Shown: positions 6,530 through 12,163 of the stretch, piece by piece | Numbering within the stretch: the stretch's first letter is position 1 | How the letters are laid out: every line of letters begins with the position of its first letter | From: SIG299 sp964541485 | Lineage (GTDB): Bacteria > Bacillota > Clostridia > Lachnospirales > Lachnospiraceae | Reading direction: 5' to 3' | Length of the DNA: 12,163 bases | Assembly: GCA_964541485.1 (NCBI GenBank) | Contig: CAZIQL010000069.1 | Span: forward strand, 1 to 12,163 | Program-made: the position numbers and the translations under genes | The notes under the pieces: generated by a model | What the model was told of the DNA's origin: nothing | The model's database searches: none | Seen by the model: only the letters and a program-made list of their open reading frames with translations

Positions 6530-7189
6530 TTATAATAATGTAAATCTATTCTTCTCAAATGTCAGTAATCCCTCATCCCGCATTTTGCAAAGTTCATTTG
6601 ACATTGCACTCCGGTCCACAGACAAAAAGTCCGCCAGTTGCTGTCGGTTAAACGGGATGGTCACCGCTGCGCTGTTCTGTTTCTTTGCCTCCTCTGATAA
6701 ATAGGAAATCAGTTTTTCCCTTGTCGTCCGTTTTGACATATGACCAAGCTTTTGCAGCAGCTTCCGGTTCTTTTCCGAAATGGCAAAGAATAAATTTTGA
6801 ACGAGCATGGTATGAAACCGGCAGGCAGACGAACAGGTCGTAAGAATCCGCTTCACATCAAAGAAAATGACGGTGCTGTCCGCATCCGCAACCACATCAT
6901 TTAAAATCGCACCGCTCTCCGGCGCTACATACGCTTCCCCAAACATCTCGCCGACATCAACTATGTTAATAATACTGCGGTTTCCCCAATAATCATCCCT
7001 CTGCACGTGAAGCTTTCCTTCCACCAGAAGCATGATGTGGTTTAAATGCTCTCCCTGACGAAACACATATTCGCCCTTCTTAAAAGTATAGAGTTTTGCC
7101 TGTAGGCAGTCAAGCATCGTGGCAATCTCATCCTCACTGACACCGGCAAACAAGCTTGTTCTTTTTAAAATGGAAATATATTCTCTCAT
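6530..7189 (-). CDS. Crp/Fnr-family transcriptional regulator (HcpR-like by context)
   Basis: The protein has 219 residues. Residues 10-115 form a cyclic-nucleotide-binding-type beta-roll (KKGEYVFRQGEHLNHIMLLVEGKL, 37-60; GEMFGEAYV, 80-88). A dimerisation helix follows, then a winged HTH at about 145-219 with NRQQLADFLSVDRSAMSNEL (181-200) as the recognition unit. Crp/Fnr proteins bind palindromic DNA as dimers and respond to cAMP, O2, NO, CO or other signals. Cysteines at 28, 119, 123 and 201 are not arranged like the Fnr iron-sulfur ligands. Divergence from ferredoxin-hcp is the layout of HcpR-type NO regulators. The start at 7189 is chosen because AGAGG lies just upstream and the family N-terminus fits; an in-frame 35-residue extension runs through the promoter region and is unlikely. 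It is probably the first gene of the downstream minus-strand operon. The effector is not deducible. Confidence 0.88.
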   Translation of the reverse strand: MREYISILKRTSLFAGVSEDEIATMLDCLQAKLYTFKKGEYVFRQGEHLNHIMLLVEGKLHVQRDDYWGNRSIINIVDVGEMFGEAYVAPESGAILNDVVADADSTVIFFDVKRILTTCSSACRFHTMLVQNLFFAISEKNRKLLQKLGHMSKRTTREKLISYLSEEAKKQNSAAVTIPFNRQQLADFLSVDRSAMSNELCKMRDEGLLTFEKNRFTLL

Positions 7190-7203
7190 CAAAACCTCTT
7201 TTC

Positions 7204-7217
7204 GTTGTAAATACAAC
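7204..7217. promoter_or_regulatory. Crp/Fnr-type operator palindrome
   Basis: The site is a perfect palindrome GTTGTA-AA-TACAAC, 14 bp long like a Fnr box, in the divergent region between the regulator and ferredoxin-hcp. Its centre (7210.5) is at -41.5 from the start predicted by the TATACT at 7240-7245. It is at about +16 from the start predicted for the regulator's own promoter. This geometry suggests activation of hcp and repression of the regulator gene. The binding protein is inferred, not shown. Confidence 0.7.
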
Positions 7218-7232
7218 AGACTTGTTTTCATT

Positions 7233-7261
7233 ATTATACTATACTGTGACTGCAAACACAA
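7233..7261 (-). promoter_or_regulatory. Promoter of the Crp/Fnr regulator gene
   Basis: On the minus strand TTGTGT (7261-7256) is followed after 17 bp by a perfect TATAAT (7238-7233). The predicted start near 7226 leaves a short leader of about 37 nt that contains the operator palindrome. The -10 overlaps the -10 region of the opposing ferredoxin-hcp promoter, so the two polymerases should compete. Confidence 0.6.
7235..7245 (+). promoter_or_regulatory. Ferredoxin-hcp promoter -10 region
   Basis: Two overlapping TATACT hexamers (7235-7240 and 7240-7245) precede the ferredoxin gene. Neither has a consensus -35 at 16-18 bp. Instead the operator palindrome occupies that region. A weak -35 with a centred activator site is the expected pattern for a class II Crp/Fnr-dependent promoter. 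Confidence 0.55.
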
Positions 7262-7277
7262 GAAAGGAGCTGCGAAA

Positions 7278-7880
7278 ATGCTTAGAAAAATCATTAAAAT
7301 TGAGGAAGAAAAATGTAACGGCTGTGGTGCCTGTGCGACTGCATGTCATGAAGGTGCCATTGAGATGATAAACGGGAAAGCGAAACTCACCAGAGAAGAT
7401 TACTGCGACGGACTTGGTGACTGTCTGCCGGCTTGCCCTATGGATGCGATTTCCTTTGAGGAACGGGAAGCCCCTGCGTATAATGAAGCAGCTGTTCTTG
7501 CTTCCAAGCAAAAGAGCTCCCTTTCCCAGTGGCCGGTACAGATTAAGCTGGTGGCTGTGAATGCACCGTTTTTTGATGAAGCGGATTTACTGATTGCCGC
7601 TGACTGTACCGCATTTGCCTATGCAAACTTTCATAATGAATTTATACGTAACCGCATCACGCTGGTCGGCTGTCCAAAGCTGGATGCCATTGACTATGCC
7701 GAGAAACTGACGGAAATTTTTGCAAACAACAACATAAGAAATATTACGGTTACCCGTATGCAGGTACCTTGCTGCGGCGGAATTGAATTTGCCGTAAAAC
7801 GTGCCCTTTTGGCAAGTGGAAAAACCATCCCATGGAAGGTTGTAACAATTTCCACTGATGGAAAAATTTTAGCATCATAG
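7278..7880 (+). CDS. Ferredoxin-domain [4Fe-4S] protein, Hcp electron partner
   Basis: The protein has 200 residues. An N-terminal bacterial ferredoxin domain has a complete first motif (Cys13, 16, 19, 23). In the second motif (Cys43, Leu46, Cys49, Cys53 followed by Pro) the second cysteine is Leu, so the second cluster is either three-cysteine ligated or of altered type. The C-terminal part (about 85-200) contains GCPKLD (121-126) and a VPCCGGIE segment (153-160), possible extra thiol or metal sites. Proteins of this form are often encoded directly before hcp in Clostridia and are presumed to deliver electrons to the hybrid cluster. The ATG at 7278 is chosen because AAAGGAG lies 8 bp upstream and the ferredoxin fold starts right after; a longer in-frame reading overlaps the regulator gene and its promoter. 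It is followed 11 bp later by hcp in the same operon. Confidence 0.88.
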   Translation: MLRKIIKIEEEKCNGCGACATACHEGAIEMINGKAKLTREDYCDGLGDCLPACPMDAISFEEREAPAYNEAAVLASKQKSSLSQWPVQIKLVAVNAPFFDEADLLIAADCTAFAYANFHNEFIRNRITLVGCPKLDAIDYAEKLTEIFANNNIRNITVTRMQVPCCGGIEFAVKRALLASGKTIPWKVVTISTDGKILAS

Positions 7881-7891
7881 GAGGACTTCAA

Positions 7892-9493
7892 ATGGATAAT
7901 AACAAAATGTTTTGCTTTCAGTGCGAACAGACCGCAGGCTGCAGTGCCTGCACAGGAAATGCCGGTGTCTGCGGCAAAAAATCTGACACAGCGGGGCTTC
8001 AGGATAAATTGACCGGAGCACTTATCGGCCTTGCCCGTGCAACCGACGGTAACGAACCATTGGTTACCGCTTCCACCGACCAAGTGGTACTGGAGGGGCT
8101 CTTCACCACCATTACCAATGTAAGCTTTAACAACGAAACACTTCTTACACTCATTGACCGCGTCGAAGAGGAAAAGAAAAAGCTGGTGCCAAACTGCTAT
8201 TCCTGTACTTCCTCCTGCGGAAGAAACGAAAATTACGATATGGAAGAGATGTGGAATGCCGATGAAGATATCCGTTCCTTAAAATCCCTGATTCTGTTTG
8301 GTATCCGCGGTATGGCGGCATATGCTTACCATGCAGCAGTGCTTGGTTATACCGATAAAGATGTAAACCGTTTCTTCTATAAAGCACTTTTTGCTCTTGG
8401 ACTTGACTGCAAGATGGATTACCTGCTTCCTATCGTAATGGAAGTCGGTGAAGTCAATTTAAAGTGCATGGCTCTGCTGGATAAGGCCAACACAGAAACC
8501 TACGGAACTCCGGTACCGACAGAAGTAACCCTGACCGTGGATGAGGGACCGTTCATCGTCATTACCGGTCATGATTTATACGACTTAAAGAAACTCTTGG
8601 AGCAGACCGAAGGGAAGGGAATCAACATCTATACCCACGGCGAGATGTTACCGGCACATGCGTATCCGGAACTTAAGAAGTATCCGCACCTGAAGGGCAA
8701 CTTCGGTACCGCATGGCAGAATCAGCAGAAGGAATTTGCAGAGATTCCTGCACCGGTTCTCTTTACCAGTAACTGCCTGATGCCGCCAAAGGAGGGGTAT
8801 GCCGACCGCGTATTCACAACCGAGGTGGTGTCCTATCCGGAGATGGTTCACATCGGGGAAGAGAAAGACTTTACTCCTGTCATCGAAAAGGCATTGGAAC
8901 TTGGCGGCTATGCTGAAACCAAGCACTTTACCGGCATCAACGGCGGCAATAAGGTAATGACCGGCTTTGGCCATGGCACCGTTTTGTCTGTTGCCGATAA
9001 AGTAATTGAAGCGGTCAAGGCAGGCGACATTAAGCACTTCTTCCTCGTGGGCGGCTGTGACGGTGCAAAGCCGGGACGTAACTACTACACCGAATTTGTA
9101 AAGCAAACACCGGAAGACAGCGTTATTTTAACCCTTGCCTGCGGAAAGTTCCGTTTCAACGACCTCGACCTTGGAACGATTGGCGGACTTCCGCGCATCC
9201 TGGATATGGGCCAGTGTAACGATGCGTACAGTGCCATCAAGGTTGCCATAGCACTTTCCGAAGCCTTTAAGTGCGGTGTCAACGACCTGCCGCTTTCCAT
9301 GGTGCTTTCGTGGTATGAGCAGAAGGCAGTCTGTGTTCTTTTGACACTGTTGCACCTTGGTATCAAAAACATTTTACTCGGACCATCCCTTCCGGCATTT
9401 GTATCGCCGAATGTGCTTAATTTCCTTGTGGAAAATTATAGTATCGCGCCGATTACCACGCCGGAACATGATTTAAAGAAAATCCTTGGATAA
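7892..9493 (+). CDS. hcp: Hydroxylamine reductase / hybrid cluster protein
   Basis: The protein has 533 residues, the usual Hcp length. Hcp holds a [4Fe-4S]-type cluster and the unusual hybrid Fe-S-O cluster; it reduces hydroxylamine in vitro and acts on NO in cells. The N-terminal cluster cysteines are Cys8, Cys11, Cys20 and Cys27 (spacing x2, x8, x6; many class I proteins have x5 in the last gap). The hybrid-cluster ligands all align with the Desulfovibrio set: His227, Glu251, Cys295, Cys389 (the persulfide position, in VGGCDGAKPGR), Cys417, Cys442, Glu476 and Lys478. CYSCTSSCG (102-110) adds the conserved anaerobe-type cysteine patch. The start is preceded by GGAGG that overlaps the TAG stop of the ferredoxin gene, so translation is coupled. 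A terminator follows the gene. No anomaly suggests loss of function. Confidence 0.96.
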   Translation: MDNNKMFCFQCEQTAGCSACTGNAGVCGKKSDTAGLQDKLTGALIGLARATDGNEPLVTASTDQVVLEGLFTTITNVSFNNETLLTLIDRVEEEKKKLVPNCYSCTSSCGRNENYDMEEMWNADEDIRSLKSLILFGIRGMAAYAYHAAVLGYTDKDVNRFFYKALFALGLDCKMDYLLPIVMEVGEVNLKCMALLDKANTETYGTPVPTEVTLTVDEGPFIVITGHDLYDLKKLLEQTEGKGINIYTHGEMLPAHAYPELKKYPHLKGNFGTAWQNQQKEFAEIPAPVLFTSNCLMPPKEGYADRVFTTEVVSYPEMVHIGEEKDFTPVIEKALELGGYAETKHFTGINGGNKVMTGFGHGTVLSVADKVIEAVKAGDIKHFFLVGGCDGAKPGRNYYTEFVKQTPEDSVILTLACGKFRFNDLDLGTIGGLPRILDMGQCNDAYSAIKVAIALSEAFKCGVNDLPLSMVLSWYEQKAVCVLLTLLHLGIKNILLGPSLPAFVSPNVLNFLVENYSIAPITTPEHDLKKILG

Positions 9494-9514
9494 TAGAACC
9501 CTCTGAAATAACGC

Positions 9515-9550
9515 AGCGGCAGGAGCTATAAAAGTTTCCTGCCGCTTTTT
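9515..9550 (+). terminator. Terminator of the ferredoxin-hcp operon
   Basis: GCGGCAGGA (9516-9524) and TCCTGCCGC (9537-9545) form a perfect 9-bp stem (10 with the flanking A-T) around a 12-nt loop, followed by TTTTT. It starts about 20 bp after the hcp stop codon. There is no U-tract on the other strand, so it serves the plus direction only. Confidence 0.92.
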
Positions 9551-9786
9551 GTTCTTAATACCGATGCATGTGAAAGTTACATCTCTTTCCATGTCACTTA
9601 TCTGAGAAAATAAACAGATAACCTGCCTCCAATGTAATTAAAATAGCCTTTTGGTATACCTTTATCGAAACCGCCACTACTAGTAATGATAACACAAAAA
9701 GCTTTATAATCCGAATGTTATCTTTTGTGCCGCCACATAATGCTCACTGGCAGCTTCATCCCACATCCTTGCTTTCTCATATTTCA
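9551..9786. other. Gene-free stretch with short inverted repeats
   Basis: No convincing gene is present; the longest reading frame nearby lacks a ribosome binding site and family resemblance. Several short inverted repeats are present: AAGTTACAT (9574-9582) with ATGTCACTT (9591-9599), 8 of 9 pairs; TTATCTG (9598-9604) with CAGATAA (9615-9621), perfect; the palindrome GGTATACC (9653-9660); and CACAAAAAG (9693-9701) with CTTTTGTG (9722-9729). It could be a decayed element or a structured RNA region; no family is recognised. Confidence 0.4.
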
Positions 9787-9850
9787 TATGATTTATTTGT
9801 ATCATTTTGTGATATATTTGTATCACATGTGATAAATGTGTCACATCACA
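9787..9850. repeat. Three-copy 20/21-bp operator-like repeat array
   Basis: Units start at 9787, 9808 and 9828, so the spacing is 21 and 20 bp, two helical turns. The first two match at 16 of 18 positions and share an exact ATTTGTATCA (9795-9804 and 9816-9825). The third is diverged (TGTGATAAATGTGTCA). The units contain TGATA/TATCA inverted halves. The junction of units two and three is a perfect 14-bp palindrome TATCACATGTGATA (9821-9834). Phased palindromic copies look like protein binding sites. Confidence 0.65.
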
Positions 9851-9868
9851 TTCTCTTTGTCAACAAGA

Positions 9869-9895
9869 AAAAGCGAAGTTTTTCACTCCGCTTTT
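9869..9895. terminator. Terminator of the toxin-antitoxin operon
   Basis: AAAAGCG (9869-9875) pairs with CGCTTTT (9889-9895), with three further pairs (AGT/ACT) after an A-C mismatch and a five-base loop. On the minus strand the stem is followed by a T run, just past the toxin stop at 9907. It also has a short T run in the plus direction. Confidence 0.75.
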
Positions 9896-9906
9896 CTGCA
9901 TACTGC

Positions 9907-10185
9907 TTATTCAAATAAATCTGCATGCGTGCCCGTATCAACCAACGTCAAAACAAGCACATCGTCCTCTACATAATATACTAATAACCAATCAGGCTGT
10001 ATATGACATTCCCTGAAGCCCTTGTACTTTCCTTGTAATTCATGGTCTTTATACCTTTTCTCTAAAGGAATTCGTCTTCTAAGCTTATCAATGATTTCCT
10101 CCAGCAATTTAACATCCATACCGCGTTTTTTCGCTAACTTATAGTTCTTTTTAAACTTGCTGGAATATTTTACTTTATATATCAT
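9907..10185 (-). CDS. YafQ-family type II toxin (RelE superfamily mRNA interferase)
   Basis: The protein has 92 residues, with the RelE/YafQ fold expected from length and sequence. The C-terminal part matches the YafQ signature: DHEL with His48, the FRECHIQPDW block with His61, Asp65 and Trp66, and TGTHADLF with His87 and Phe91. In E. coli YafQ the equivalent histidines, aspartate and phenylalanine are needed for cleavage of mRNA in the ribosomal A site. All are kept here, so the toxin should be active unless held by its antitoxin. The ATG overlaps the antitoxin stop in an ATGA arrangement, so its translation is coupled to that of the antitoxin. It is cytoplasmic. It ends just before a hairpin terminator. 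Confidence 0.93.
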   Translation of the reverse strand: MIYKVKYSSKFKKNYKLAKKRGMDVKLLEEIIDKLRRRIPLEKRYKDHELQGKYKGFRECHIQPDWLLVYYVEDDVLVLTLVDTGTHADLFE

Positions 10186-10454
10186 TCATCCAGCTCCTTA
10201 AATAATTCCGACAAATCCGTATAGCCTTTCACATTCGAATCCTTGCTTACCCTCTTTGCCTCCTCCATTGCCTCTAAAACTTCCGGCTTATACTTTGGTA
10301 ACTCCACCATAAACGGCAGTCCTCCTTTCAATACACACTGTTTCAAAAAAATGTTGATTGCTCCTGACATATCCATGCCAAGCTGTTCGAATAATTCTAC
10401 GGCTTCCTCTTTCAATTCCCTCTCAATTCTAACCTGTACAGGCACTGTCGCCAT
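10182..10454 (-). CDS. RelB/DinJ-family antitoxin
   Basis: The protein has 90 residues. The N-terminal part (VPVQVRIERELKEEAVELFEQLGMDMSGAI split over 4-33) is the ribbon-helix-helix DNA-binding domain of RelB/DinJ antitoxins, with a beta strand that contacts the operator. The NIFLKQCVLKGGLPF segment and the charged C-terminal half would wrap the toxin. It should neutralise the adjacent YafQ-type toxin and, with it, repress their own promoter. The start is the ATG at 10454, 8 bp after GGAGG; a GTG three codons earlier abuts the ribosome binding site and is unlikely. It overlaps the toxin gene by 4 bp. Confidence 0.92.
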   Translation of the reverse strand: MATVPVQVRIERELKEEAVELFEQLGMDMSGAINIFLKQCVLKGGLPFMVELPKYKPEVLEAMEEAKRVSKDSNVKGYTDLSELFKELDE

Positions 10455-10502
10455 GTGTGTCACCTCCTTCGTCCATATTTAGTTTCCATCTCTCCAATAC
10501 TT

Positions 10503-10543
10503 ATTCTAATACAAATGCATTATATTGTCAATCATTTGTATTA
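10503..10543 (-). promoter_or_regulatory. Toxin-antitoxin promoter with flanking operator palindrome
   Basis: On the minus strand TTGACA (10531-10526) and TAGAAT (10508-10503) are 17 bp apart, a strong promoter. TAATACAAATG (10507-10517) and CATTTGTATTA (10533-10543) are perfect 11-bp inverted arms separated by 15 bp. One lies just upstream of the -35 and the other covers the spacer and the edge of the -10. This is the layout of an autorepressed type II toxin-antitoxin operon. The outer arm overlaps the stop codon of the DUF4173 gene. Confidence 0.8.
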
Positions 10544-12040
10544 CTTTCTATACTCAAACAACCGCTTCGCCACAAATCTCGATAGATTAAACTTCCGCAC
10601 AGAGTCCGCATCCTCCTCATACCAAAGCCGTTTTGCCTCTTCCTCATCCATATACGGTTTCAGCACGGTTGCAGCATCTGCACAGAGACCACTGTAATAG
10701 CTGTGTTCCGTCGCCGTAATCTCCTCAAGCTTTGCCACATTATACTTGGCAATCAGATAATCCGGGTGTGAAAATGACAACACCAGATAGAAAACGGTCA
10801 CAACCACCATACTGTAACGGAACAGGGAAAACTGCTCCCGGTACATCTGAATCATCACTCCAATAAATAAAACCGTCAAAACTGCCAGCCCCCAAAGCAC
10901 CAGAATTCTAAGAAATGTCAAATGATACTGTCTGATATACATCACCATTCGCATCGCACTGGAAGCAATCATGATAAAGGTACAACCGGACATCAGCGTG
11001 AGTAAAACCTTCAGTGCACGGCTCTTCTTAAAGAAATACATACCCGCAAGCACCAAAATCAGATTTAAAATGCTGACTGCCAAAAGCTGAAAGAAGCCTT
11101 CTCTTGCATATCTTGCATAGGTGTACCCCTCCGGCAAAGCCATTTTCCCAAGGAACAGTCCCAAAATCTGAACCACACTAAACACCAGATAAAGCGCGGT
11201 CAAGATTCCTGCCATCGGAATGGCAAGCACCGGATTGCCCTGCTTCATTGCTACATTTTCTTCTTTAATAGTACGTTTTGCAAGATAAGACAGCACTCCA
11301 TAGACAAAGAAGAACAAAAGCGCCACCCGGAATAAAACACCGAACAAATTATCAAAATTCAAATAGGAAATCGCATGTTCAGCCATATTGCCAAACACCG
11401 CATCCGCGCTCATCAAAAGATGTAACACAATCGCAAACACCGGCACCGCAAGAACAACACCCAAAGCAGCATACAATATGGTTTTTCCTTTGTTTCCGAG
11501 CTTGTTCCTGCAATAATACACCGCGTCAAAAACCGGCTGAAACAATTCCCCGACTGCCATAAATGCACTCTGTAAAATAGTAAGCACATATTTGGTAAAG
11601 CCCCATTCCTTTGTCTCAAACAACTGAGACAACACCATGGTTACCATCAAAAGAAACACACCCGTTTTGTTAAAGAAAATGATTCTTGCATCATCGGTAC
11701 AAAACGTGGAAATTCCAAGTAGCACCATACTCACCACATAAAAAAGACTTCCCTTTTTCTCCGTAAGCTCCAGATGCTTCATGCAGAATTTCACATAAAA
11801 AATTCCTGCGATTACAAAAAGCAGATACGCAATTCCGGCATCGTTTTTGTACATACAAAACGCATAAATGAAAGCATATACCAAGGTTGCCAGACCGAAA
11901 ATGTGGAAATTCTCACGAATTTTCTTTGCTTCCGCAGTCATGACAGGCTCCGTTTCCTCCACCCTTCTTTCCGCAATTCTTTCCGCTTTGTTCTCCTGTA
12001 CTATATTTTCCTGAACTAACTTATTCTCCTGTTCTCCCAT
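10541..12040 (-). CDS. DUF4173-family multi-pass membrane protein
   Basis: The protein has 499 residues. An acidic, Glu-rich cytoplasmic N-terminus (1-42) is followed by about 11-12 hydrophobic spans between 47 and 423 and a soluble C-terminal tail (424-499). Family marks of DUF4173 (the DUF4153 group) are the YARYAREGFFQLLAVSILN segment (307-325) before a membrane span and a C-terminal HPDYLIAKYNVAK motif (425-437) with a later SGLCADAATVLKPY segment (450-463). The function of the family is not established. The start has AGGAGG 8 bp upstream, and that site overlaps the stop of the preceding HTH gene, so the two are translated as a pair. The likely arrangement is a small regulator with its membrane partner, where the regulator controls or is controlled by the membrane protein. 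No terminator lies before the toxin-antitoxin promoter. Confidence 0.83.
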   Translation of the reverse strand: MGEQENKLVQENIVQENKAERIAERRVEETEPVMTAEAKKIRENFHIFGLATLVYAFIYAFCMYKNDAGIAYLLFVIAGIFYVKFCMKHLELTEKKGSLFYVVSMVLLGISTFCTDDARIIFFNKTGVFLLMVTMVLSQLFETKEWGFTKYVLTILQSAFMAVGELFQPVFDAVYYCRNKLGNKGKTILYAALGVVLAVPVFAIVLHLLMSADAVFGNMAEHAISYLNFDNLFGVLFRVALLFFFVYGVLSYLAKRTIKEENVAMKQGNPVLAIPMAGILTALYLVFSVVQILGLFLGKMALPEGYTYARYAREGFFQLLAVSILNLILVLAGMYFFKKSRALKVLLTLMSGCTFIMIASSAMRMVMYIRQYHLTFLRILVLWGLAVLTVLFIGVMIQMYREQFSLFRYSMVVVTVFYLVLSFSHPDYLIAKYNVAKLEEITATEHSYYSGLCADAATVLKPYMDEEEAKRLWYEEDADSVRKFNLSRFVAKRLFEYRK

Positions 12041-12052
12041 TGCATCTGCCTC

Positions 12053-12163
12053 CTAATTTTCTCCCTGCTCTTCCATGCCCGGCACATACTCTAAAATATC
12101 CCCCGGCTGGCACTCTAACACTTCACATATCTTATTTAACGTCTCTAACTTAATCGCTTTTGC
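12053..12163 (-). CDS. C-terminal end of a small Cro/CI-type HTH regulator (partial)
   Basis: Only the last 36 residues are inside the window; the 5' part runs off the edge at 12163. The visible sequence includes IKLETLNKICEVLECQPGDI followed by LEYV, the last two helices and tail of small (about 70-aa) Cro/CI-type XRE regulators. In full-length relatives this segment directly follows the recognition helix. The TAG stop overlaps the AGGAGG of the DUF4173 gene, leaving 12 bp to its start, so the two genes form an operon. A small HTH followed by a multi-pass membrane protein is a common Firmicute pairing. The sequence after LEYVPG is short and charged with no further domain. Confidence 0.82.
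   Translation of the reverse strand, partial: AKAIKLETLNKICEVLECQPGDILEYVPGMEEQGEN

Noticed and set aside
7190..7294. Longer in-frame N-terminus for the Crp/Fnr regulator
   Set aside because: The extension would cross the TATAAT promoter and palindrome and adds a hydrophobic stretch foreign to the family; the ATG at 7189 has a ribosome binding site.
7694..8083. 129-codon minus-strand frame across the ferredoxin/hcp junction
   Set aside because: It is antisense to two certain genes and its composition looks like a shadow frame.
8648..9106. 152-codon minus-strand reading frame inside hcp
   Set aside because: It lies fully opposite hcp, whose ligands are all conserved; no start signal or family resemblance.
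9787..9850. CRISPR array or plasmid-type replication iterons
   Set aside because: Only three short units without spacers, no cas or replication initiator gene nearby; operator-like sites fit better.
9715..9918. 67-codon plus-strand frame through the repeat array
   Set aside because: It runs through operator-like repeats and a terminator into the toxin gene's 3' end, with no ribosome binding site.

Overview
The window looks like chromosomal DNA from an anaerobic Firmicute, most likely a Lachnospiraceae-type Clostridium. The reasons are strong AGGAGG-type ribosome binding sites, moderate-to-low GC, a hybrid-cluster protein with its ferredoxin partner, a clostridial-style cytoplasmic SodC, and DUF5662 and DUF4173 proteins. 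This placement is inference from gene content; there is no rRNA or other marker gene. No tRNA, rRNA, CRISPR array, IS element or phage gene was seen.

Layout. (1) 1-1620: a membrane-tethered XRE regulator on the plus strand with its own leader, closed by a bidirectional terminator. (2) 1678-2781 (minus) and 2926-3420 (plus): a CrtC/AttH-like lipocalin-fold protein and a Cu/Zn superoxide dismutase, divergent from a 144-bp intergenic region. (3) 3471-7189, minus: a train of six genes in the order Crp/Fnr regulator, coiled-coil protein, SGNH hydrolase, DUF5662, a 58-aa DUF3006-like protein and a flavin reductase. The first five are packed with gaps of 23 bp or less or a 1-bp overlap, so the regulator is probably the first gene of an operon. 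The flavin reductase follows after 112 bp. (4) 7278-9493, plus: a ferredoxin-domain protein and hydroxylamine reductase (Hcp), divergent from the Crp/Fnr regulator and followed by a clear terminator. (5) 9494-9906: a 413-bp gene-free stretch with hairpins and a three-copy 20/21-bp repeat array. (6) 9907-10454, minus: a YafQ/DinJ-type toxin-antitoxin pair with a palindromic operator over its promoter. (7) 10541-12163, minus: a DUF4173 membrane protein preceded by the end of a small Cro/CI-type regulator gene.

How the parts fit. The best-supported circuit is nitrosative/redox stress control. The Crp/Fnr protein and the ferredoxin-hcp operon share an 88-bp divergent region with one perfect 14-bp palindrome. 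It sits at exactly -41.5 from the predicted ferredoxin-hcp start, which is the class II activator position, and just inside the regulator's own transcript, which is an autorepression position. SodC and the flavin reductase nearby suit an oxygen and NO defence neighbourhood, but that grouping is inferred from proximity.

The most unusual items are four. The 9787-9850 repeats share an ATTTGTAT core with the toxin-antitoxin operator. The Crp-headed operon contains uncharacterised coiled-coil, DUF5662 and DUF3006-like proteins. A CrtC-family protein occurs with no carotenoid genes in view. The XRE regulator carries six membrane spans and a large predicted extracytoplasmic domain. I did not find a complete, obviously new multi-gene system; the coiled-coil/SGNH/DUF5662 operon is the closest candidate.
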